DNA of 64,000 nt from an uncultured Flavobacteriales bacterium (GTDB taxonomy: Bacteria > Bacteroidota > Bacteroidia > CAIKAF01). How positions within the stretch are numbered: position 1 is the stretch's first letter; the number at the start of each line of letters is the position of its first letter. Below, in pieces: positions 27,242-36,585 of the stretch. Both the position numbers and the translations under genes were made by a program. A model generated the notes under the pieces. The model searched no databases, was not told the origin of the DNA, and saw only the letters and a list, made by a program, of their open reading frames with translations. The stretch covers positions 1 to 64,000 of the forward strand of contig CAIKAF010000004.1 of NCBI GenBank assembly GCA_903825395.1. Direction: 5' to 3'.

Positions 27242-29650
27242 ATGCAGGTGCCACGGTGGATTTGGATTGCGCTTGGAATGGCCGGCAGCTTAAGCTTGCC
27301 GGCGCAGCTTCTTGTGACTGGAAAGATTGTGGACGGGCGCACCTCGGCTCCACTGCCCTTTGCTTCGGTTGTTTTAGCCGGAACGGGTAAAGGAGTTGCT
27401 GCTGACATCGATGGTCGGTTTCAATTGAGCGTAGCCAATTCAGAAACCCGATTGGTGGTTTCCTGCATTGGTTACCTGAATGACACCGTCGTAGCGGGCA
27501 GCGGCAACCTGCGTATTTCCCTGAAGCCATCGTCCGTGCGGTTGAAAGAAGTCACCTATTTGGCGGGCATGTCTGAGGCCGAGCGTTGGGTTCGGCGGAT
27601 TTTGACCAAGCGGGACAGCCTTAACCCATTGTCCCTTCCAAAATGGAAAGCCACGGTGTATCAGCGCATCAGCTTGAGTCCACAGGCAGACAGCCTATTG
27701 GCCATGACCGACAGCCTGCGGATGAAAAAGCCGGATAGTGCCTTATTGGAGATAAAATCCATGGCTGAAAAGCAGTATTTCTTTTTGAATGAATCGGTGA
27801 TCGAGCGGAGGCACTTAAAGCCGGGGCGGTATCAGGAGACCATAAAAGCCAGTCGGACGTCGGGGCTTCAGAATCCCATAATTTCCACCTTAACCACGCA
27901 GATGCAAAGCTTGAGTTTTTATGAAGACCGCTTTGAAATTTTGGGGGTATCGTATCAAAATCCCATCAGCAAAGATGGATTGGGCATGTATTATTATGAC
28001 ATTGCCGACACCTTGTATCAGGGGACAGACACCTTGCTTTTGATTCAGTACTTTCCATTAAAATCGAAAAATTCGAAGGGGATTCAGGGGCAATTGTTCA
28101 TCAACAGCAGCCGGGTAGCCTTGCAGAGTGCGGTAGCTTCGCCGGTGGATTCTACAGGAAACAGAGTAGCCATCGTGCAGCGGTATGAGCCTTGCGACAG
28201 CATGGCTTGGTTTCCGGTGCAGCAGCAATTGGATTTGCATTTAAAATCGGCCAGCATGAATGGCATCCCTTTGGTGGTGCAATCGCGCACCTATTTGCGG
28301 AACATAGAGCGACGGGAGCGGATTCGCCCTTCGGATTTTAGTGCCATGGCCGTAGAGTTGGCTCCGGATTGGGAAGGCAATACCGAAGAATTATTAAATG
28401 AGTTTGGGGCGGAAGAACGGGAAGGGGGTAAAGATTCATTGACCTATCATGTCATAGACAGCGTAGGAAAAGAAATGAACTTAGACCGTAGATTAAAGGG
28501 CGTAGAGGCCTTGATAACGGGTAGATTGAGGACAGGAAAGATCGATTGGAATTTGAATGAGCTCATTCGGGCCAACCAATATGAGGGCTTTCGTTTGGGG
28601 ATTGGCTTGCAGAGCAATGAGCGCTTGTTAAAGTGGTGGCAGGTGGGGGGCTATGTAGCCTGGGGCTTTAAAGATGAAGCCTTGAAATGGGGCGTATTTT
28701 CGGAATGGCCGTTGCATCAAAAAACAGCCACGCGCATTCGGTTGAGTTATCGGCAGGATGTCATTGAGCGGGCAGCTACGGACATGGCCATCGTGCCCCC
28801 ATTGCAATTGAATGATTTGAATCGGCAGTTGGCGGTATCGGTATTTGACAGCATTCAAGAAACCCGGTTTAGTATAGAGAGTAGTCCGGTGGCCAATGTT
28901 CAGGTGCAGGCTTATGGACAGTACCGCTGGCAAAATCCGACCGATGCATATCGGTTTGTTCAGGGGGCGGATAGTTTGATGCGGTTTAGCTTTACCGAGA
29001 TTGGGCTGAGTGTGCGTTGGGGTTTGGGAGAGAAATACATTCCCTTTGGAAGCACTCGGGTTGCCTTGCCAACTCAGCTTCCGGTGCTTTGGTTTCAGGT
29101 GGGTCGGGGGATAGAATGGGCGGTTGGAGGCGTAGCATACACGCGGATGCAGTTTAAAATGGAAGAGCGGTACAGTTGGAAAAAATGGGGGAGGACACAG
29201 CTGAGTATTTTAGCGGGTTGGGTACCGGAGCGGGTTCCGGCGCAGGTATTATTTAATGGTCGGGGCAGTTATACCGATTTCTCGTTGGTGAGCCGCAATG
29301 CTTTTGAGACCATGATGCCGGCGGAATTTTTGGGCAACTACCATGTATTTGGATTTATAAACCACACCTTTCCGAATTGGGTAAAGTGGCGCAAGGTATT
29401 TCGGCCGAATTTGACCTTATTTCAAAACATGGGCTGGGGGGGCAGGCAAGATCGAGATGTTCATATTGGAACGGGGGCGAAGAGCTTGGAGGCCGGGTAT
29501 TTTGAATCGGGTTTAAGCATTGACAATCTGTTGGTGTTGAACAATTCCGGGTTTGGGGTTGGGGCTTTTTACCGGTATGGGGCAAACGCCTTGCCCGGCG
29601 GTCCGAGCAAGAACGTATTTTTGAAGATGAGTATTTCCTTTTTGTTTTAG
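27242..29650 (+). CDS. DUF5686 outer-membrane protein with carboxypeptidase-like domain
   Basis: 802 residues. A signal peptide (ends LPAQ, residue ~20) is followed by a carboxypeptidase regulatory-like domain (LLVTGKIVDGRTSAPLPFAS, residues ~23-100), then the DUF5686 region (SEAERWVRRILTKRDSLNP) and a C-terminal set of alternating strands consistent with a beta-barrel, ending FLKMSISFLF. This layout fits an outer-membrane protein of unknown function common in Bacteroidota. It follows the subtilase gene closely on the same strand. Confidence 0.82.
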   Translation: MQVPRWIWIALGMAGSLSLPAQLLVTGKIVDGRTSAPLPFASVVLAGTGKGVAADIDGRFQLSVANSETRLVVSCIGYLNDTVVAGSGNLRISLKPSSVRLKEVTYLAGMSEAERWVRRILTKRDSLNPLSLPKWKATVYQRISLSPQADSLLAMTDSLRMKKPDSALLEIKSMAEKQYFFLNESVIERRHLKPGRYQETIKASRTSGLQNPIISTLTTQMQSLSFYEDRFEILGVSYQNPISKDGLGMYYYDIADTLYQGTDTLLLIQYFPLKSKNSKGIQGQLFINSSRVALQSAVASPVDSTGNRVAIVQRYEPCDSMAWFPVQQQLDLHLKSASMNGIPLVVQSRTYLRNIERRERIRPSDFSAMAVELAPDWEGNTEELLNEFGAEEREGGKDSLTYHVIDSVGKEMNLDRRLKGVEALITGRLRTGKIDWNLNELIRANQYEGFRLGIGLQSNERLLKWWQVGGYVAWGFKDEALKWGVFSEWPLHQKTATRIRLSYRQDVIERAATDMAIVPPLQLNDLNRQLAVSVFDSIQETRFSIESSPVANVQVQAYGQYRWQNPTDAYRFVQGADSLMRFSFTEIGLSVRWGLGEKYIPFGSTRVALPTQLPVLWFQVGRGIEWAVGGVAYTRMQFKMEERYSWKKWGRTQLSILAGWVPERVPAQVLFNGRGSYTDFSLVSRNAFETMMPAEFLGNYHVFGFINHTFPNWVKWRKVFRPNLTLFQNMGWGGRQDRDVHIGTGAKSLEAGYFESGLSIDNLLVLNNSGFGVGAFYRYGANALPGGPSKNVFLKMSISFLF

Positions 29651-29668
29651 GGGGGGAGTTCCTCCTAA

Positions 29669-30442
29669 TTATGGAATTACATTAAACTCGATTACAGAAA
29701 GTCCTTTTACGTTTCCTCCGGCTTGTAGGGTAGTTCCGGCGGGCAGCCACATGGGGAGGGATGTGGAGATTTGGGGGCGGACTCGATCCATTCGGGAGAG
29801 TGCTGAGGTGGCACCAGAACTACCCACAAAATTTCTCCAGTCATTATTTACAGTATAACAGCACCCGCATGAATTCGTTGCGTTGTACGTTTCAACAATT
29901 TGTGCCCCATTGGCAAGATTCACCACTATCCTATATTCAGATGCCCCCCCCGATGTTTGATTTACAGCCATCAACCAAAAATTCCAACGATCAATTTCAT
30001 TGTTTCCGGGCGAAGGTGGTGTGAAGGTAGCTACCGTGGTAAATTGGTTGTAGGTATTGTTCAATGGAGAGCTGGAATTGTCTTGGTCAATAGCCGAACC
30101 GCTTCCACTTCCCAGAAACCGCATGCGAATAACAGTGTTGCAAATTTGCCCTCGGGCCTGCACCTCCACCGAAGTCACATTTTCCCATCGGCTTACATTG
30201 TAGGAATCGTAGCCAAGTACAATGGTATCTCCATTTACGTAAAAGGTAGGCGAGACGCGAATGCCTTGAGACAGGCCCAGCATGGCGCTTTCTACCTTCC
30301 AGACCTTATTTTGGGGTACGGAATCGAGGGCTTGAATCAGTTTTACCTGATTGAATTGAAGGCTGCCTTGGGCGAATACCGAGCCGCCGAGGGCGATGCA
30401 GAGGAAAGCGAGGCTAGATTTAAGAAGGGGAAATGAATGCAT
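29669..30442 (-). CDS. Secreted protein of unknown function
   Basis: 257 residues. A signal peptide (MHSFPLLKSSLAFLCIALGGSVFAQ) supports the start at 30442 rather than the longer open frame to 30670, whose extra part shows no domain. The mature part is beta-rich and Ser/Gly/Asn-rich with a CGCC motif (NSCGCCYTV). No T9SS signal or known domain is recognised. Convergent with the DUF5686 gene. Confidence 0.65.
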   Translation of the reverse strand: MHSFPLLKSSLAFLCIALGGSVFAQGSLQFNQVKLIQALDSVPQNKVWKVESAMLGLSQGIRVSPTFYVNGDTIVLGYDSYNVSRWENVTSVEVQARGQICNTVIRMRFLGSGSGSAIDQDNSSSPLNNTYNQFTTVATFTPPSPGNNEIDRWNFWLMAVNQTSGGASEYRIVVNLANGAQIVETYNATNSCGCCYTVNNDWRNFVGSSGATSALSRMDRVRPQISTSLPMWLPAGTTLQAGGNVKGLSVIEFNVIP

Positions 30443-30561
30443 GAGATAAAAATAAAGAATGTTTTTTGGAGTACCGCCGCGGTGGTGTGCGGGCAGATAA
30501 AGGTAACATTTGGCTAATAATTGGATTAAATTCGTACCTTGCATTAAATAACCGTTTAACC

Positions 30562-32622
30562 ATGCTAAAAAATTACATTTTACCCGTAGCACTGCTTGCC
30601 GTTGCAGGCGTTGCACAAGGCCAAAAAGCAAGTCCTCAGCGGACAGTTGCTGGTCTGTATGAGTTGCCATTTACCGGTGGAGGTCATTCCACGGAGGGCG
30701 CTTCGAATTTCTTTTCATCTGTGGTTTACTCTGAGACCTGGAGCTTTGGCTTTGCAGGAGAGATGGGTCCATGGACCAATCCATTGAAGCAATCTACCGG
30801 CTCCAATGGCTTGGAAAACGACAACGATGCCGCTTGGGAATACCGAGGTCCCAGCACAGTTCCAGATGTGACTGTTGGTGGTCGTGGCGCGTGTGAGCCT
30901 TCTTTAATTACTTCTACAACAGCCGCCAATGGCTTTGTTATTTTTGATTCAAACTGGTTGGATGACCAAGGTTCTAGCTGTGCTGGTGCGTTGGGTTCAG
31001 GACCTGCTCCTGCTCCACAGCGTTCTATTTTGACTTCTCCTGTCATTAACTTGTCGAACAATCCGGTTGTAGGTTTGGCTTTCGAGCATTACACTCGTGT
31101 GTTCCAAGGAAACCGGGTGGTAGAAATTTCTACCAACAACGGAACAACTTGGACTCAAGTGTGGGCAGCAGGAACAACGCCTAACAGCATTGACTCCGGT
31201 ACCATTTATGTGCCATTGACGGTAGGTGGTTCTCCTAGCTTCCAATTCCGTTTTGTATGGGATTCTGACTACTATTCATGGATGATTGATGACATCTATT
31301 TGGGTGTTCCATTGAACTATGAGATTGCTCAAAGTGACCCACAGTTTTCATTTGATTTCTTAAATGCAACTGCTTTCACTGGAGGAGACACACTTCATAC
31401 CAAGTTGTTTCAAGCGACGCCAACAATCACTGCTGGTTTAGATTCAATGTATTGGGGAACAACTGTTTCAAATATGGGAGGCATGAACCAAAACGTTACT
31501 GTTTCGGTTAAACTTCTTGATATGGCAAATACAGTATTGGGACAAGATAGCCGTACGTTCAACCTTGCCGCTGGTGCTACCCGTGTTATTCGTGGTTATT
31601 CTGCCATTGCTGCCCCTACTGCTTTAGGAACCTATCGTGTTGAGATTGAATCGCAAGGTGCCAACGCCGATATGATTAACCCCAACGACAATAAGTTTCA
31701 GCATACCGTTGTGATTAACGATACTATTTATGCCATGGAAGGCTTGCCAAAGGTCAATCCTGTAGCTGGAACTGATTATCAGTTTGTTTTCCATAACAAT
31801 ACTGCGGCATCTATTCCAAATGCCCCGAACGAGCAGAAATACCACTTAATGACCAAATTTGAGTCGGTTAACCAAGATATGGTCTATTTCATTGAAACGT
31901 ATTTGGTTGCTAGCGCTGCCACTCAAACATCTCCTGGTCGCGTTACAACTCCAGGAACACAATTGTCTGGATTCTTAGCCAATCGTTCTCAATCAGGTCT
32001 AGATATTTTTGGGTTCCCAGATGACATTCACACTGTTGCTCCATGGGCCCAGGGTGAAACCGGTCGTTACATCCGTATGAAGATTTTCCCAACTCAAATT
32101 CCTCCTACCGATAGTACTACTCAGTTCTATGGTGGTGTAATGTTGGAGTCTTCTCAAACTGCAGTGAATGATTTGAATGGCAAATTTGTGATTCCTGGAA
32201 TTTCTGGTGACCGTCACCAAGGTCAAACCACCTTGTACTGGGCTCCTGCGGACTACACCTATTACATTTATTCTGGCAATGCGGTTGCTACCGTTCGTTT
32301 AGGTCTTCAGCCTTTGGGCACTAGCAATGCTATTCCTACTGAGATTGGTGATTTCAGCAGCTTCTTGTTGAGTGAAATGTATCCAAATCCTGCTCAAGAG
32401 GTATCGAACCTAGAGTTCACCTTGAATGAGCCAGGAATGGTAGAAATTTATACCCGCGATTTGAATGGCCGCGATGTGGCTGCTCCAGTTCAAGGTATGA
32501 TGCAGACAGGTACTCACCATCATGTTGTAAATACCTCTGCATTGGCTTCTGGAGTTTACCATGTAACCTTTATTGCTCATGGCAAAACGGTTACTCGTAA
32601 ACTGATTGTAGCTGCAAAATAA
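30562..32622 (+). CDS. Large T9SS-exported protein
   Basis: 686 residues. Signal peptide MLKNYILPVALLAVAGVAQG; the middle contains a jelly-roll-like region (ILTSPVINLSNNPVVGLAFEH fits a MAM/concanavalin-type secreted domain; SWMIDDIYLG). The last ~80 residues are a type A T9SS domain (EMYPNPAQEVSN, LASGVYHVTF, KLIVAAK). Surface or secreted; substrate or partner unknown. I prefer the ATG at 30562 over the frame start at 30466 because only it gives a signal peptide. Codon use is more AT-rich than its neighbours, typical of a highly expressed gene. Confidence 0.82.
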   Translation: MLKNYILPVALLAVAGVAQGQKASPQRTVAGLYELPFTGGGHSTEGASNFFSSVVYSETWSFGFAGEMGPWTNPLKQSTGSNGLENDNDAAWEYRGPSTVPDVTVGGRGACEPSLITSTTAANGFVIFDSNWLDDQGSSCAGALGSGPAPAPQRSILTSPVINLSNNPVVGLAFEHYTRVFQGNRVVEISTNNGTTWTQVWAAGTTPNSIDSGTIYVPLTVGGSPSFQFRFVWDSDYYSWMIDDIYLGVPLNYEIAQSDPQFSFDFLNATAFTGGDTLHTKLFQATPTITAGLDSMYWGTTVSNMGGMNQNVTVSVKLLDMANTVLGQDSRTFNLAAGATRVIRGYSAIAAPTALGTYRVEIESQGANADMINPNDNKFQHTVVINDTIYAMEGLPKVNPVAGTDYQFVFHNNTAASIPNAPNEQKYHLMTKFESVNQDMVYFIETYLVASAATQTSPGRVTTPGTQLSGFLANRSQSGLDIFGFPDDIHTVAPWAQGETGRYIRMKIFPTQIPPTDSTTQFYGGVMLESSQTAVNDLNGKFVIPGISGDRHQGQTTLYWAPADYTYYIYSGNAVATVRLGLQPLGTSNAIPTEIGDFSSFLLSEMYPNPAQEVSNLEFTLNEPGMVEIYTRDLNGRDVAAPVQGMMQTGTHHHVVNTSALASGVYHVTFIAHGKTVTRKLIVAAK

Positions 32623-32641
32623 TCTATAAACCAAACGGTTG

Positions 32642-32668
32642 AAAAAGGGGGCTTCGGCCCCCTTTTTT
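32642..32668 (+). terminator. Rho-independent terminator with TTCG loop
   Basis: AAAAAGGGGGC, TTCG, GCCCCCTTTTTT: an 11-pair stem closed by a TTCG tetraloop and followed by T. It lies 20 bases after the T9SS gene and, with its A/T-tracts, could act in both directions. Confidence 0.9.
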
Positions 32669-32742
32669 GTTTATGGATGTTGCGGTTGAATGTTGATTTG
32701 AGCTTGGCCGCGAAATAGGAAGAGCGGGGCAAGGAAGGAGGC

Positions 32743-32888
32743 TGCGGCAGGGATTGAATGGGGTAGCACGCAAGGCCATAAGCCCCCAGCCCGCGCGCAG
32801 CGGAGGCGACCTTGGGAGCCCCCGCAATGCCGCTGGGCTGGTGGCTTATGGACGCGGACTACCCATGAAAGCCCGTTTGCCGCCCAAA
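32743..32888 (+). repeat. Large palindromic intergenic repeat, copy D
   Basis: Starts TGCGGCAGGGATTGAA and ends TTTGCCGCCCAAA. GGGTAGCACGC pairs with GCGGACTACCC. The inner arm CCATAAGCC faces GGCTTATGG. The centre has GAGGCGACCTTGGGAGCC. Lies between the terminator at 32642 and the convergent lipB gene. Confidence 0.88.
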
Positions 32889-32943
32889 CCATCCATGCGA
32901 TTCATATGCGGCAGCGTTAAGGTGTGGGAAAGGTACAGCGGCC

Positions 32944-33714
32944 TTATTCGGGGCGGAATTGAGGGAAATCGGGGGGCCAGATGGGAGATTGTGGCTGTTG
33001 CAACTCCATGTTGAAGACGCTTTGGAGCGCTTCGACTGTTTGCTGAACTACGCGGGGATATGAAACGCCTTCCACTTCTAAATGAAGGCTGGTTACGCCT
33101 TTGTCGGGGATGCCGCAGGGGACGATATAGGAGAATGGGCTGAGATCGGCGCAAATGTTAAAGGCGAAGCCGTGCATGGTTACCCAGCGGCTGGTGTGCA
33201 CTCCGATGGCGCAGATTTTTCGAGCTTTGGAAGGAACATCGGCATCTAGCCAAACGCCGGTTAGGCCCTCGATTCTGGAGCCATTTAGACCGTATTCTTT
33301 TAATACCATGATAATTGCTTCTTCGAGCAGGCGCAGGTATTTTCCGATATCGGTGAAAAAATTTGCCAGATCTAGAATGGGGTATGCGGTTAGCTGGCCT
33401 GGTCCGTGGTAGGTAATGTCTCCTCCGCGGTTAATGGGCAGAAAGTCCACACCTTTGGACTGGAGCATGTGCTCATTGAGGAGCAAATTACCGGGATTTC
33501 CGCTTTTTCCCAGCGTAAAAACGGGATTGTGTTCGCAGAGCAGCAGGAAATTTTCTGTGGCTTGCAGGGCTTGAGGCTCGCGTTTACGGTTGTCCAGCTT
33601 TTGCTCGACAATGCGGGCGTGCAAATGTTGTTGCAAGGCCCAAGCGGAGCGGTATTCCACATGCCCCATATTGCAGAGCCATACTTTCGTGTTTTTAGGA
33701 GGCAGGTGCTCCAT
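32944..33714 (-). CDS. lipB: Lipoyl(octanoyl) transferase (LipB)
   Basis: Transfers octanoyl groups from acyl carrier protein to lipoyl domains, the first step of lipoate synthesis for 2-oxoacid dehydrogenases. 256 residues. The family motifs RGGDITYHGPGQLTAYPI, WVTMHGFAFNI and PCGIPDKGVTS (the catalytic Cys and the region with the Lys) are present. The start overlaps the stop of the upstream isomerase gene by one base. Functionally related to lpdA at 48.9 kb, which uses lipoylated partners. Confidence 0.94.
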   Translation of the reverse strand: MEHLPPKNTKVWLCNMGHVEYRSAWALQQHLHARIVEQKLDNRKREPQALQATENFLLLCEHNPVFTLGKSGNPGNLLLNEHMLQSKGVDFLPINRGGDITYHGPGQLTAYPILDLANFFTDIGKYLRLLEEAIIMVLKEYGLNGSRIEGLTGVWLDADVPSKARKICAIGVHTSRWVTMHGFAFNICADLSPFSYIVPCGIPDKGVTSLHLEVEGVSYPRVVQQTVEALQSVFNMELQQPQSPIWPPDFPQFRPE

Positions 33715-34700
33715 TAGCCCTTGGCCAGAGTTCCCTTCAGGTAATCGATAACCTTCACTTCCATTACATCGACTTGGCGCATTTCAGACAAAAAGAAAGA
33801 TGCCCAATCGGTGAGGTGAATCAGGTGCAACCCTTGTTCCACCGGGTGATTTCCTTTTGCGATCAGTTCAATGGTGTTGGGCGTGTATTTTTTAAAAATA
33901 TCCTTCATGATATCCATGCGGGTTTGGTTGCGCGGATAATCGTTGGAGGTGCGCATAAGGACAGGGGCCAGGTGGTTGGTTCCTCCGGCCCAGCCTACCA
34001 ACTCGTTGTGGTTCATTTCAGGAACGGCATGATGCCAGCAGAGGTCTTTTGCATTTTCATTGATTTGCTGCCGAAAGCGAACGGCCATACCTTCGATGGA
34101 GGCTTCGGCATAAATTACCGCCATTTTTCCATTTAAGTGGTTGGCGAGCTTTTTGCCTTCTTGCATGTAGTAATCGGCATTGTTGCGCAAATTTTGAATC
34201 ATTTCGCCCATTTTTTGGCGGTAATCTGTGGGCAGGCAGCCCAGCCAAACGAATACATCCACCAATTGGGTTAAGGAATAGCCCAGGCATGCGCGTGGGG
34301 GGAATCCGCCTGGGATTTTTCTGAAATCGTAGCCATGTTGGATGGCAAATTTTTCGAGTTCGCCTCCGCTGGTAATGCAGAGAATTGAGGCTCCTGCTTG
34401 GCGGGCCTTTTCTACGGCCTCAAGGGTTTCTTCGGTATTTCCGCTGTAAGAGCAAGCGATAAACAGGGTTTTTTCGTTTACGCAAGCGGGTAAGCTGTAG
34501 TCTTTATTTACCAGAACGGGGATTTGGGCGTGAGGTCTGGACCAATCGGCGACCATTGTACCTCCGATTCCCGAACCACCTAATCCAGAGATGACAATTA
34601 GGGAAGGATTTTTAAGGGTGTTTTTTAGTGGACTTGCATCGGCAATGCCAAGGCTGGTTTCAATTTGTCCGGGGAAACCGGCGATCAACTCGTTCATCAT
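33714..34700 (-). CDS. Phosphoglucose/phosphomannose isomerase-type SIS protein
   Basis: 328-residue sugar-phosphate isomerase of the bifunctional PGI/PMI family. SIS-domain motifs are visible: SGLGGSGIGGTMVADW, ACSYSGNTEETLE, and PEMNHNELVGW with the catalytic Glu-His region. Probably interconverts fructose-6-P with glucose-6-P and/or mannose-6-P. Two ATG codons in a row open the frame; the first is used here. First gene of a short operon with lipB. Confidence 0.88.
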   Translation of the reverse strand: MMNELIAGFPGQIETSLGIADASPLKNTLKNPSLIVISGLGGSGIGGTMVADWSRPHAQIPVLVNKDYSLPACVNEKTLFIACSYSGNTEETLEAVEKARQAGASILCITSGGELEKFAIQHGYDFRKIPGGFPPRACLGYSLTQLVDVFVWLGCLPTDYRQKMGEMIQNLRNNADYYMQEGKKLANHLNGKMAVIYAEASIEGMAVRFRQQINENAKDLCWHHAVPEMNHNELVGWAGGTNHLAPVLMRTSNDYPRNQTRMDIMKDIFKKYTPNTIELIAKGNHPVEQGLHLIHLTDWASFFLSEMRQVDVMEVKVIDYLKGTLAKG

Positions 34701-34723
34701 AACGTATTATTTCAATTGCATTG

Positions 34724-34731
34724 CAAATATA
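34724..34731 (-). promoter_or_regulatory. -7 box for the isomerase-lipB operon
   Basis: The minus strand reads TATATTTG, 23 bases before the ATG at 34700. Confidence 0.45.
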
Positions 34732-34767
34732 CCCTTTTACTTATGGCTTATCAAGGGTAAGGCGGGC

Positions 34768-35298
34768 CTATTTCTTTGCGGGGATTTTGTTTTCCAGCAA
34801 ATCGCTGTAAGAAACCGACAGTAAATCTTCCGCTTGAATATTCAGTTTTTGCATCCAAAACCGGCATTGTTCCTGTAGGTACTCTTTGCCCAACGTATGG
34901 TCTTTATCGATGGCCTCTATTTCGAGGAATTCTCCCAAGTTGTTCACTCGGTCGATGTGAAATTTCACATTGTCTACAAAATAGATTTCTCTGTGTTTAT
35001 CCACTTCATTCCAAGTGCCCAATGCATTTGTCAAAAAGGCCTTTAAGGGTGTATTGGGCTTGGTTTCAAGCAGAGACACTTCTGATGTTTTGGGTCCGGG
35101 CATATCGGATCTCCGGTAAAAAATCAAATGGTTTTCAATGTTTCCTTCTCGGAGTTTGAGTCGTCCGGATGGGACGTTAAAATAGGTGTCAATTTGGTGG
35201 TCTTCTCCAACAAATCGTGCATTGGCTTGCTGTAAAATCGTTCTGGCGAAAGCGGCATCTGGGCAGTGCGCCTTGATTTCAACATTTAAATGTTCCAT
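34768..35298 (-). CDS. CYTH-domain protein, class IV adenylate cyclase-like
   Basis: 176 residues of the CYTH (CyaB/thiamine triphosphatase) superfamily. Seen: the N-terminal EIKA charged motif, DTYFNVPSGRLKLREG and a Lys/Arg/Glu-rich tunnel pattern later (HLIFYRRSD, VKFHIDRVNNLGEFLEIEA). It probably hydrolyses or cyclises a triphosphate; the substrate cannot be told. The start is preceded by AAAGGAGA, a strong Shine-Dalgarno sequence that is unusual here. Upstream lies the acidic membrane protein gene. Confidence 0.82.
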   Translation of the reverse strand: MEHLNVEIKAHCPDAAFARTILQQANARFVGEDHQIDTYFNVPSGRLKLREGNIENHLIFYRRSDMPGPKTSEVSLLETKPNTPLKAFLTNALGTWNEVDKHREIYFVDNVKFHIDRVNNLGEFLEIEAIDKDHTLGKEYLQEQCRFWMQKLNIQAEDLLSVSYSDLLENKIPAKK

Positions 35299-35317
35299 AA
35301 TTGGGTCTCCTTTCGGA

Positions 35318-36439
35318 TTAAGGCCGTTTGAATTCCTTCAGCCAATCGGCAAAGGACTTTAGATCGCCCGGAGCGGCGGGCAGGTATCGAACGGAGGGCT
35401 GTTCTTCGTGTACGCTATCCCATTCCACTTCAAATGATGGGGTTTCCATGGATTCAGCGGGTTCCGGCTCAGGCGTCTGACTTACCACGGGTTCTTCCTC
35501 TGTAGGTACAAAAGGAGGAATTAGGGCCAATATATGAGGTTCGGGGTTGGAATCCGGAGATTCTACAGAGGTGGACCCGGGCTGTTCTGATTCAGCATTA
35601 TTCTCCTCGTTTTCATTGGGAAGGTTCTCTTCCTGTGGGGAAGGTGTCTGGGTTAATTCAGAATCTTGAGCGCGTTCTGGATCAACATGGGAGGAGTTGG
35701 GGACTTGGGCTTGAAGGTCTTCGGTTGGAACTGGGGTTGTAGGCTCCTGTTTCTTTTGCGTTTCTTCCTCTACATCGGTTGAGGTATTGGCTTTTCGTTG
35801 CCTTAATTCTTCGAGATAGGCTTGAATGGCTTTCCGATTTTCTTCTGCGGATTTGGCTCCTTTCAAGGCTTCTTCCACTTTTTGGCCCACCTGTTCTGGA
35901 GATAGATTTCCATTGGATTCGGTTTGAGATTCGGGGGGGGTAGGTGTTGATTTTGGAGGCTCCGGTGGTGTTTCTGATTTGGTTTCCTGCGGGGCAAGAG
36001 CCTCCTCAGATTTGGTTGGTTCTGATGGAAGTTCCTGAGTGCTCTGTTCTGGCTCGGCCGAAGGCTTATGGTCATCGTCTTGGCTGCCCTTATGGGATTG
36101 AGGATGCGGGCTAGGCAGCTCGTCTTGTATGGCAATTTCCTCTACTGCGTTGGGGTTGGTTGAGTTCTCGGGTTCAATTGGGGCAAAGGGGACTTGGGGG
36201 GCGAATCGCTGTTCATCCTTATCCTCTAGTTTGGGGTTTTCGGTGGGTAGATGAATTGAGAGGGCGTCCTTTTTAGATCTTTGCTTACGGAAAATAACAA
36301 TAACCAGCAGAACAAAAGCGAGAATGAGTAGGCCAATGGCTATTCCCATGAGCAGAAAAAGTTCCTGTCTGTCTTGCTGTAAGGTCTGAAGCCGTTCAGT
36401 GGGAGAGACATAGAGCAAGTGCAAAAGGGACAAGGGCAT
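35318..36439 (-). CDS. Pro/Glu-rich membrane-anchored protein
   Basis: 373 residues: one membrane span near residues 28-52 (LFLLMGIAIGLLILAFVLLVIVIF), a short basic stretch (RKQRSKK), then about 280 residues of low-complexity sequence rich in Pro, Glu, Ser and Thr. The tail (LPAAPGDLKSFADWLKEFKRP) is ordered and may be the binding part. No known domain. The acidic linker suggests a flexible cytoplasmic tether. Divergent from the multi-span protein at 36586. Confidence 0.65.
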   Translation of the reverse strand: MPLSLLHLLYVSPTERLQTLQQDRQELFLLMGIAIGLLILAFVLLVIVIFRKQRSKKDALSIHLPTENPKLEDKDEQRFAPQVPFAPIEPENSTNPNAVEEIAIQDELPSPHPQSHKGSQDDDHKPSAEPEQSTQELPSEPTKSEEALAPQETKSETPPEPPKSTPTPPESQTESNGNLSPEQVGQKVEEALKGAKSAEENRKAIQAYLEELRQRKANTSTDVEEETQKKQEPTTPVPTEDLQAQVPNSSHVDPERAQDSELTQTPSPQEENLPNENEENNAESEQPGSTSVESPDSNPEPHILALIPPFVPTEEEPVVSQTPEPEPAESMETPSFEVEWDSVHEEQPSVRYLPAAPGDLKSFADWLKEFKRP

Positions 36440-36585
36440 GGAATCGTTGAATTTGTAATTTTACCGCGCAAAGGGGAACTGCTTTTGAAAAACCAAACGT
36501 GGTTCCCAAGAGGCAAAATAACAAAAAAGCATGCAATGCCGACAGAGAATCTAGGGTTAAGCCTTCAAAATGTTCGAAAGAAGCC

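Noticed and set aside
30443..30670. N-terminal extension of the secreted protein at 29669-30442
   Set aside because: It overlaps the upstream region of the divergent gene and would bury the signal peptide 76 residues inside the protein.
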